Assembly: GCA_963663495.1 (NCBI GenBank)
Contig: OY760427.1
Span: forward strand, 3,906,001-3,970,000
Direction: 5' to 3'
Length of the DNA stretch: 64,000 nt
DNA from: G963663495 sp963663495
Lineage (GTDB): Bacteria; Bacteroidota; Rhodothermia; Rhodothermales; Bin80
Shown here: positions 28,447 to 35,991 of the stretch, one piece after another
How positions within the stretch are numbered: the stretch's first letter is position 1
Layout: each line of letters opens with the position of its first letter
Position numbers and translations under genes: made by a program
The notes under the pieces: model-generated
Told to the model about the DNA's origin: nothing
Seen by the model: the letters and a program-made list of their open reading frames with translations, nothing else
Databases searched by the model: none

Positions 28447-29917
28447 CCAACGGGAGTTATATGGCTGAGTGCCACGCGTTTTCGCAGGAATTACTTTTTG
28501 TGCTTTGGTGGTGCAGACAGGATGGCTTTTGCCAGTTTTTCATAATCGGTTCCCGCTTTCCACGAAAAGACTGCAATTATTTCAAATAACTCAACACGTG
28601 GGTACGCATGCTATATATTTTCAATATATTAGGGAGTTATATACCACAGTGCCATGCCCGAAACGGTTAGCGCATACCGCAATATCACATACAGGCTGTT
28701 GCCCGGAAGTCGGAGTAACGCCAAGCAACTTGCTGGATTAGCGGGTGCGTGTAGGTTTGTGTGGAATGCCATCCTCGCAGAGCAGAGCGAGGCGTACAAG
28801 AAAGCGAAAGAGGCTGGAGAGAAGCCGCCCTCGGTAAGCTTCTTCTCGCTGGGGAAGCAGTTCACGGCGCTGCGCCGCACGGTCGAGTGGCTACCTGAAT
28901 ACTCCTTTGGTGTCGTTAGATTCACATTGAAATATCAGGCGGATGCATGGAAGGCATTCTTCAAAGAGGGTAAGAGAAGACCGAGATTCCATTCCAGACG
29001 TGGTAGTACGCCTTCGTTCACGATCCCGGATAACGTAAGGGTTCGGGATGGTAAGCTGTATATCCCGAAAGTGGGATATATGGCGCTCCGCAGGCGGGGA
29101 GGCAACCCGTACCCTGATGGTATACCCGTCAAAGCCACGGTAAAGAAGAACGCCGGCAAAGGGTATGCTGTCATCTGCTACAAGATGGAGGTACCTGTAA
29201 TAGAGGATACCGGCGGTGCTGTAGGCATTGACCGTAATTGCGGGCAGGTCGCTATGGTCTCCACAGAGGGCGATACAAGCATTATCAGACAACCGGATAC
29301 CAAGCGTCTTGATGCCAAGTTGAAGCGGCATCAGCGAAGACTGGCGAGACAGAAGAAAGGCTCCAACCGTCGTAACAGGCGGAAGCATAGAATCGCCCGC
29401 ATACAGCGCAAGCGTGCTACCATCCTCAAGAATGCGAACCACCAGGTAAGTCGCAGTATTGCCAATTGCTCCTCAACGGTGATACTGGAGGACCTGAAGA
29501 TCAAAGCGATGATACGTTCAGCTAAGGGGACGATGGAGAGCTTTGGTACAAACGTCAGACAGAAGTCTGGCCTCAACCGTGGAATACTGCGAACAGGTTG
29601 GGGCCAGCTGGATCAGATGCTGAGCTATAAGTGCCGCAAGGTGATAAAGGTTACCGCTGCCTATACCAGTCAGCGGTGTTCTGTGTGTGGGCACACAGAA
29701 GCGAGTAACCGTAAGACACGGAGCAAATTCACGTGTATGTCCTGTGGACATGCGGATCATGCAGACCTGAATGCGGCTGCAAACATACTGGCCTCCGGGA
29801 TTGGGGCTGCTGCACGGCGAGGGGCGTTCGGGTTACCGACCCCTACGACCCGTGAAATTGATACTAGTGCCTCACTGTGTACAGTTGGTCACTCACGTAT
29901 ATAATTCCCTAACCAAC
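28444..29917 (+). mobile_element. TnpB element copy 3, intact, with an 8-bp target duplication
   Basis: The element itself is 28452-29909, 1,458 bp. Its ends are GGGAGTTATATGGCTGAG and (reverse complement) GGGAATTATATACGTGAG. Exact TAACCAAC duplications lie at 28444-28451 and 29910-29917. It is modular: a MITE-like segment at about 28452-28622, a short AT-rich joint, then a second GGGAGTTATAT at 28632 followed by tnpB. No transposase is encoded. The intact gene and exact duplication suggest the most recent of the four insertions. Confidence 0.87.
28654..29904 (+). CDS. tnpB: TnpB RNA-guided endonuclease, intact
   Basis: 416 residues, normal for TnpB. N-terminal helix-turn-helix/WED-like part (ITYRLLPGSR, GACRFVWNAIL). 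RuvC catalytic residues complete: Asp in VGIDRNCGQ, Glu in VILEDLKIKAM, Asp in ADLNAAANIL. The zinc finger between the last two is CSVCGHTEAS...CMSCGHADH. The TAA stop lies inside the terminal inverted repeat. In known systems the guide (omega) RNA derives from the 3' end of tnpB and the adjoining element end, so one may be encoded around 29800-29910 with a guide read from the flank after 29909; this is inference. No TnpA partner is present. Confidence 0.9.
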   Translation: MPETVSAYRNITYRLLPGSRSNAKQLAGLAGACRFVWNAILAEQSEAYKKAKEAGEKPPSVSFFSLGKQFTALRRTVEWLPEYSFGVVRFTLKYQADAWKAFFKEGKRRPRFHSRRGSTPSFTIPDNVRVRDGKLYIPKVGYMALRRRGGNPYPDGIPVKATVKKNAGKGYAVICYKMEVPVIEDTGGAVGIDRNCGQVAMVSTEGDTSIIRQPDTKRLDAKLKRHQRRLARQKKGSNRRNRRKHRIARIQRKRATILKNANHQVSRSIANCSSTVILEDLKIKAMIRSAKGTMESFGTNVRQKSGLNRGILRTGWGQLDQMLSYKCRKVIKVTAAYTSQRCSVCGHTEASNRKTRSKFTCMSCGHADHADLNAAANILASGIGAAARRGAFGLPTPTTREIDTSASLCTVGHSRI

Positions 29918-29987
29918 AGTCAAAGCAAGCGATGCTTTCAACCTCCACCCTCAGGCACTACCTTGGTGCCTAACACCCTGTGATCTG

Positions 29988-32012
29988 ATGTTAACCCTGA
30001 CCGAGAGGGTGCTGTTTGTTCTGGCGGTACTGTTTTCAGCATATGGGGCAATGCTGGGTTTTCGTACCGTTTGGCGTGTTATACGGCGCGGCAGCGGCAA
30101 GCCCCTGCGACCCGACATGCGCCGGGGATTCCGTGCGCTAGGCACTTGGCTGCTCGCTGCTGACCTGTGGAAAATGCGCCGATTCTCAACTGTCATGCAC
30201 ACCTGCATCGCATCGGGATTTGTGTTTTATCTGCTGGTGAACATCGCGGATGTACTTCGAGGATTCGGCTTCGACATCTTCCACGTTCTGCCCGTTGCAC
30301 GATTCCTGTCAGATATCTTTAGCGCAGCAGTCCTCGTAGGAATGACATGGTTCCTGATCCGACGCTTTCTCGTTCAGACCAGACATACATTGAAGGTGCG
30401 CCCAAATGTTCGGAGGCTGGCTGAAGCAACTGTCGGATCACTGAAGATTACGCCGGAGCGCGATTCCCTGGTAGTGGGGTTATTCATTTTAGGCCATGTC
30501 GGTTTTCGATTCCTAGGCGAGTCGTTCAGCATTAGTGCAGGCCGGGTGGTAGCGGGATCTTCCGACGCGGCCCAGCCGCTGGCCTCCATGGCCAGCCTCC
30601 TCTGGACTGGAACACCGCCGGAAATGCTGGACTTGGGGATACACGTATGCTGGTGGCTTTCTCTGGGGCTAATTCTCGCATTCATACCTTACTTCCCTTA
30701 TACGAAACACTTCCATTTCGTCATGGCGGGGGTCAATTTCTGGACCAGACCGGACAGGAGCTCTATCGGCGCTCTTGACCCACTCAACTTTGCGGACGAA
30801 TCGATATCCTCGTTTGGCGCGGAACGAATTGAGGACCTGCCGCCCACCAGCCTGGTAGATGCATTTTCCTGCATCATGTGCAACAGGTGCCAGGAGGTCT
30901 GCCCAGCGTACGATACCGACAAAGACCTCTCCCCGGCCGCCCTGGAAATCAGTAAGCGGTACTACCTAACGGAACACATGCAGACACTCGCTGCCGGCGA
31001 GTCGTCTGGGCACCGGCTCCTGGACTTTGCAATCAGTACGTCCGCTGTTTGGGCCTGCACGGCATGCGGGGCGTGCGTTGACGTTTGCCCTGTTGGCAAT
31101 GAGCCCATGCACGACATACTGGATATCCGCCGCAACCTAGTGCTGATGGAGGGACAGTTTCCGGACGAATTGCAGGCTGCATACCGAGGGATGGAGAGAA
31201 ACGGCAACCCATGGAACACCTCTGTCGCCTCACGTACCGACTGGCATGGAGACCTCACCATACCCACGACAGCGGAAGAACCAAATGCCGAAGTGCTCTG
31301 GTGGGTAGGGTGCGCCCCGTCCTATGACTCGCGCGCACAAAAAACGGCACAAGCCCTAGCCCGCGTGATGCAGGCTGCCGGGGTTCGATTTGCCACGCTG
31401 GGCGCTCCCGAGCGCTGCAGCGGCGACCCTGCACGACGTAGCGGCAATGAGTATTTGTTCGACTCCCTTGCTCGAGACAACATCACTACATTGCAAGCAG
31501 CGAACCCCGAGCGCATTATTACTACCTGCCCGCACTGCCTGCACACGCTCGGTAAGGAATACGCGGCGCTTGGCGGCAGCTTTGAGGTCATTCATCACAC
31601 GCAATTTCTTGAAGAGCTGATTGCAGAAGGAAGACTCTGCATGGAATCGCTGCCGCACCGTGATACGATCACGTTTCACGACCCGTGTTATCTAGGTCGC
31701 ATGAATGGAATTACGGATCCGCCGAGGCATGTCTTGGATGCGTTGGGCGCTGAGCGGAGGGAAATGCCACGCAGTCGCACCAAGTCATTCTGCTGCGGTG
31801 CAGGTGGAGGACAAATGTGGAAGGAAGAAGTGCCTCCCAGGATAAACGAAACGCGCTACGCGGAGGCAAAGGAAACGGGCGCCAACACCATCGCCGTCGG
31901 CTGTCCATTCTGTATGACGATGATGGAGGATGCCGCACAATCCAGCAAAGATCCTCTACAGGTCAAAGACGTAGTCGAACTGATAGCCGACCGCTTACCG
32001 ACCGCCGTATAG
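29988..32012 (+). CDS. Membrane heterodisulfide-reductase-like Fe-S protein
   Basis: 674 residues. The N-terminal ~260 residues hold several membrane segments resembling a respiratory nitrate reductase gamma/NarI-like cytochrome b domain. Two 4Fe-4S motifs follow, CIMCNRCQEVC near 296 and CTACGACVDVC near 356. The C-terminal part has two cysteine-rich CCG-type regions, with TCPHCLHTLG, HDPCYLGR, FCCGAGGG and GCPFCMTMMED. This domain order is that of GlpC/HdrD-type electron-transfer proteins that link quinones to a soluble dehydrogenase such as ETF or a hydroxyacid oxidase. The partner is not in the window. Confidence 0.85.
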   Translation: MLTLTERVLFVLAVLFSAYGAMLGFRTVWRVIRRGSGKPLRPDMRRGFRALGTWLLAADLWKMRRFSTVMHTCIASGFVFYLLVNIADVLRGFGFDIFHVLPVARFLSDIFSAAVLVGMTWFLIRRFLVQTRHTLKVRPNVRRLAEATVGSLKITPERDSLVVGLFILGHVGFRFLGESFSISAGRVVAGSSDAAQPLASMASLLWTGTPPEMLDLGIHVCWWLSLGLILAFIPYFPYTKHFHFVMAGVNFWTRPDRSSIGALDPLNFADESISSFGAERIEDLPPTSLVDAFSCIMCNRCQEVCPAYDTDKDLSPAALEISKRYYLTEHMQTLAAGESSGHRLLDFAISTSAVWACTACGACVDVCPVGNEPMHDILDIRRNLVLMEGQFPDELQAAYRGMERNGNPWNTSVASRTDWHGDLTIPTTAEEPNAEVLWWVGCAPSYDSRAQKTAQALARVMQAAGVRFATLGAPERCSGDPARRSGNEYLFDSLARDNITTLQAANPERIITTCPHCLHTLGKEYAALGGSFEVIHHTQFLEELIAEGRLCMESLPHRDTITFHDPCYLGRMNGITDPPRHVLDALGAERREMPRSRTKSFCCGAGGGQMWKEEVPPRINETRYAEAKETGANTIAVGCPFCMTMMEDAAQSSKDPLQVKDVVELIADRLPTAV

Positions 32013-32106
32013 GTCGCGCCGCCAGATCCATGAGCGCATAGCTAGGTCTTCCTACCCTTTAATATCGCCTCTTGACTATTGCGTATTTGGCTGTTCGTTT
32101 ACCGGC

Positions 32107-34482
32107 ATGTGGGTGCAGCATCAGATACTTACCACGCTTCGCGGCGCAGAACCGACCTTGCAGCGTATTCTGGAGGTACATGGTGACAAGAGTCGCACCG
32201 CAGTCAGTCGCATTGTTTGCGAGCAATACCGCTTTATGGATGCTCGCGGGCGGCCGCAGTGGGCCGGATGCTTGAAAGCGCTACGTACGCTGGAGGCAGA
32301 GAAAATGATTGTACTGCCTGTTTCGCAGCGGACTGGTCGGATTGCCGGGCCGCGTTTGTTGGAAGCGCCGGTGGAGGCGCCGGTGGATGTACCGGATACG
32401 GTGGGTGAGGTTGAAGACCTTGAGGTCGTGCTGGTTTCCGACCGCGATGCTACCACGATCTGGAATACGCTGATGACCAAGGAGCATCCCCGCGGTTTGA
32501 AGACCCTTGTGGAGGCCCAGGTGCGATACGTGTTTCAGAGTGCGCATGGGATACTGGGCGCCATCGGGTTTTCGGCAGCGGCGTTGTATCTGAAACCTCG
32601 GGATACATGGATGGCGTGGAGTGATGAGCAGCGGGATCGGGAGTTGTATCGTGTGGTGGGGCTGAGCCGCTTCCTGATTCGTCCCACGGTGCAGTGCAAG
32701 AATCTGGCCAGTCATCTGTTGGGACGGGTACTGCGGCGATTGCCGGACGACTTCCGTGCGCGATATGGCTATGCGCCCTTTCTGGTGGAAACATTTGTGG
32801 GCCCGGATCAGGAGGGTACGTGTTTCAAGGCGGCAGGCTTCCTTCGTTTGGGCATGACCATGGGCAGGGGGCGGCATGCCCTCACGCATGAATGCAAGCA
32901 AACGCAGAAGAAGATATTCGTTAGGGAGGTTGACGGAGACTGGCGCAAGAAGCTGGGTGTACCGGAGGTGGAGCTGCATCCGCGGTTGGAAGTGGGTGAG
33001 GGGCTTGATGGTGAAGGGTGGGCGGAGCAGGAGTTTGGTGGTACGCCATTGGGGGATAAGAGGCGCAGTGCTCGTTTGGTAAAGAGTGCAGCAATGTTGG
33101 GAGCATCTATGGGTCGTCCACCGAGTGCAGCACCGAAGCGTGATCCGGCGGCGGTATCGGGGTATTATCGTTTTCTTGAGAAGGCGGATCGGTATGGGAA
33201 CAATCCTGAGAAGATATTGGCGCCTCATTGACAGCGTACGATGGAGCGGATGCGTACGCAGGACACGGTGTTATGCGTGCAGGATGGTACGGACATCAGC
33301 TTCAGTACGCGCCCGGAATGCGAGGGGTTAGAGGTTATAGGACGTAATCAGACGACAGCGGAGTCCAAGGGGGTGCATTTGCATGCGACCATTGCATTGG
33401 GAGGTGACGGAGTGCCCCTGGGAGTGCTACGATGTGCGTATGAGAAGCCTGAGGGGGAGCATGCTGCCGGGACGCAGCAGTGGATAGAGGGTCTTCATGA
33501 TATTGAGGAGGCGGCGGAGACGCTGCCTCGCAAGACGCGGGTGATCTGTGTTATGGATCGGGAGGCGGACATCTTTGCGCTTTTTGCGGAGCGGGATGGG
33601 CTGCGGCGTACGGATGTAATAGTACGAGCCAAACACGACCGGAATCTGGGCAAGGAGAAGGCACGGTTATTCAAGGCGATGCGGAAGGGTCGGTCGGCAG
33701 GCATGATGCACCTGTCGGTGACACGCGTGAGCCGTCGTGCGAAGTCGGGGCGTGTGACGAATGAGGGTCGGCCGGCCCGTAATGCGCTTATGGAGGTGCG
33801 CTATAGGAAGGTAATCCTCCCCCCTACCAAGAAGAAAAAGAAGCAGGAGGTGGTGCAGGATACCGAAGCCCCTGATTCTTCCGAAACACCTGTACCTCCT
33901 ACCGATAAGGACCCGCAGCGGGAGCCGGTGCAACTATGGGGGGTACATATTCGTGAGTCGGTTCCTCCCAAGAATGCGAAGCGGATTGAGTGGTACCTCT
34001 TGACCTCGTGCCCGGTGACATCGCTGGAGGAAGCGGAAGCGATCATTAACTACTACGGGCTGCGCTGGCGTGTAGAGGACACGTTTCGCGTGCTCAAGAG
34101 TGGTTGTAAGGTGGAGAAGTTGCGCATGCAAAAGGCATCGTTATTGCACAACGCTATCACCATCCACATGGTGACAGCGTGGCGCGTACTACTGATGACG
34201 CTTCTGGGTCGTACCTCCCCGGAGATGGAGGCCGGGGTGATGTTCACCGATGTGGAGCTGTCTGTGCTCCGCACATACTCGAAGCGTTATGGTCTTTCGG
34301 ATCCCACCAACTTGTTAGCGGCGGTGCTGTTGGTGGCTATAATGGGCGGTTATGCGCCGCGGAAGAATCGTCAACCAGGTCACACTGTGCTGTGGCGCGG
34401 ATACAGCAGTCTGCAAATCCGGGCAAGTCATCATGAGGATTTGGCCGCAACAGGTCAACTGGTGGTGCGTCCTCCTCCATAG
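32107..34482 (+). pseudogene. IS4/Tn5-like transposase with an N-terminal DruA (DUF4338) domain, interrupted by TGA
   Basis: Codons 1-374 (to 33231) and 33241-34482 lie in the same frame, separated by a TGA at 33229-33231 in the context APH-stop-QRTMERM; related proteins would have a sense codon here, probably CGA. Residues ~85-265 match the DUF4338/DruA pattern: VRYVFQSAHGILGAIGFSAA, RDTWMAWSDEQR, SRFLIRPTVQCKNLASHLLG, LVETFVGPDQEGTCFKAAGF. Residues ~300-350 form a Tn5-type N-terminal DNA-binding domain (GDKRRSARLVKSAAML). The second part carries DDE motifs VQDGTDISF, VMDREADIF and YYGLRWRVEDTFRVLKSG, the YREK-like signature of IS4 transposases. It may be inactive, or the TGA may be read through. 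Confidence 0.8.
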
Positions 34483-34518
34483 GATAGGTCTGTGCTTACC
34501 TCCTGATTTTCTCTGCCT

Positions 34519-34546
34519 AAGGCTCGTGCTATCAGCACGAGGGGCC
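34519..34546 (+). terminator. Hairpin in the IS 3' region
   Basis: CTCGTGCT (34523-34530) and AGCACGAG (34534-34541) form a perfect 8-bp stem with a 3-nt loop, extended by GG/CC on both sides. There is no T-tract, so it may be a protective or anti-read-through structure rather than a classical terminator. It is duplicated in the fragment at 35629-35989. Confidence 0.5.
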
Positions 34547-34799
34547 ATGTCATTGATTTTGCGGCGATCAGCGAATCGCGGTATCCGCATTGTTATGTCC
34601 GCCCGAGGAGCGCGGCACATTGACACCGCTCTATGTGCCGATCCGCACAAGGAATTGCGCTCAGCCACCGATCTGTACCTTACCTTGTTACCCGGATCTG
34701 GTGCTGTTGCCCCACAAAACCACATAACAACGTGCTAACCGACCCAGTTGACACCCCCTCTTGTCAAGCTAGCTAATGTGGGCGGTAGGCAGAGCTAGG

Positions 34800-35279
34800 C
34801 TAGTAGGCGGGGCGGTCCGTGCGAGTGAAGAAGGTCATGCATATCTAGTAGACTTTGACAGACTTTCAATCCCCTAGTAGGCGGGGCGGTCCGTGCGAGC
34901 TGGATACATTCCAGGAAGACGTAGTGGGGTCCGAGTTCTTGCTTTCAATCCCCTAGTAGGCGGGGCGGTCCGTGCGAGAAGGATGGAACACCCGTATACC
35001 GTATAATGCTACGAGCTTTCAATCCCCTAGTAGGCGGGGCGGTCCGTGCGAGTGTCTACCTGGATACATTCCAGGATGACGTTGAAGACACTTTCAATCC
35101 CCTAGTAGGCGGGGCGGTCCGTGCGAGCTGGATACATTCCAGGAAGACGTAGTGGGGTCCGAGTTCTTGCTTTCAATCCCCTAGTAGGCGGGGCGGTCCG
35201 TGCGAGCGTTTTCGCCAGTTCGTAGACTCCCCGCTCAATACGCTTTCAATCCCCTAGTAGGCGGGGCGGTCCGTGCGAG
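34800..35279 (-). CRISPR. Orphan CRISPR array: seven repeats of 37 bp, six spacers
   Basis: Six full repeats begin at 34863, 34942, 35016, 35091, 35170 and 35243, each 37 bp, starting CTTTCAATCCCC and ending GGTCCGTGCGAG on the plus strand. A seventh, at 34800-34825, keeps only the last 26 bases. Spacers are 37, 42, 37, 38, 42 and 36 nt. Read on the minus strand the repeat ends GGGGATTGAAAG, the familiar 3' end of type I/III repeats. The degenerate repeat lies at the opposite end, so transcription is probably leftward from a leader after 35279. Spacers at 34900-34941 and 35128-35169 are identical. A CCCC/GGGG stem is possible within the repeat. No cas gene is present in the window. Confidence 0.93.
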
Positions 35280-35628
35280 AGTACCCTATGGTTCTCGTCC
35301 AGACAATAGAATAGCGGCTCACAAGCGTCACAGCATCGCACGCAGTATGTTGTTGAAAATACGACACGTAGCAGAATGATGCCCTGATCGTTGGCGCAAA
35401 GATCTGCCAACGGAACAATGACCCCAACGCCAGTTTTCGTAACCGAACAACCCAAGCTAATACAAACGCGATCAAAAGGCAACATCAACCCGATTCAAGA
35501 TCCCTCATCAGACATAAGGCCCGAACATACAAGCGTTTATACTCATTCGTAACTAAGCCACTGCGCATATGCCTTTGGACGTTACGAATCCGGCCCTATG
35601 CTATGAAAACGTGCTCTTCGCCAATTGA
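35280..35628 (-). promoter_or_regulatory. Presumed CRISPR leader and unassigned flank
   Basis: About 350 bases between the last complete repeat and the transposon-end fragment. No gene is convincing here. The position next to the conserved end of the array and opposite the degenerate repeat suits a leader, but I see no clear promoter box. The part farthest from the array may be other non-coding DNA. Confidence 0.45.
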
Positions 35629-35989
35629 CATGAGGATTTGACCGCAACAGGTCAACTGGTGGTGCGTCCTCCTCCATAGGATAGGTCTGTGCTTACCTCC
35701 TGATTTTCTCTGCCTAAGGCTCGTGCTATCAGCACGAGGGGCCATGTCATTGATTTTGCGGCGATCAGCGAATCGCGGTATCCGCATTGTTATGTCCGCC
35801 CGAGGAACGCGGCACACTGACACCGCTCTATGTGCCGATCCGCACAAGGAATTGCGCTCAGCCACCGATCTGTACCTTACCTTGTTACCCGGATCTGGAG
35901 CTGTTGCCCCACAAAACCACATAACAACGTGCTAACCGACCCAGCTGACACCCCCTCTTGTCAGGCTAGCTAATGTGGGCGGTAGGCAG
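35629..35989 (+). mobile_element. Truncated right end of the DruA-domain IS
   Basis: 361 bp colinear with 34432-34792, with only a handful of substitutions (about 98% identical by eye). It starts within the last codons of the transposase (HEDL...QLVVRPPP) and ends at the same GGTAGGCAG terminus. The left border is abrupt, so it is a remnant of a second insertion. Its right end falls two bases from the stop codon of the molybdenum hydroxylase gene. The CRISPR array lies exactly between this fragment and the full element. Confidence 0.88.
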
Positions 35990-35991
35990 GG

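Larger units (their letters stand above)
32040..34799 (+). mobile_element. DruA-domain IS4/Tn5-like insertion sequence
   Basis: The element spans 32047-34792, about 2.75 kb. The ends read CTTCCTACC on the left and (reverse complement) CTGCCTACC on the right. AGCTAGG is duplicated at 32040-32046 and 34793-34799. The right-hand duplication abuts the degenerate last repeat of the CRISPR array. One transposase frame with an internal TGA fills most of it, followed by about 310 non-coding bases with a strong hairpin. A 361-bp copy of its right end recurs at 35629-35989. Confidence 0.75.

Noticed and set aside
28654..29904. IS200/IS605 element with TnpA
   Set aside because: No TnpA frame is present near any of the four tnpB copies, and the ends differ from the hairpin ends of that family.
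32281..33228. 315-codon minus-strand frame opposite the DruA-domain transposase
   Set aside because: Low-complexity shadow rich in Arg, His and Thr; the plus strand carries recognisable domains.
35246..35488. 80-codon minus-strand frame across the last CRISPR repeat and the leader region
   Set aside because: It includes repeat sequence, has no family resemblance and no ribosome-binding site that I can see.
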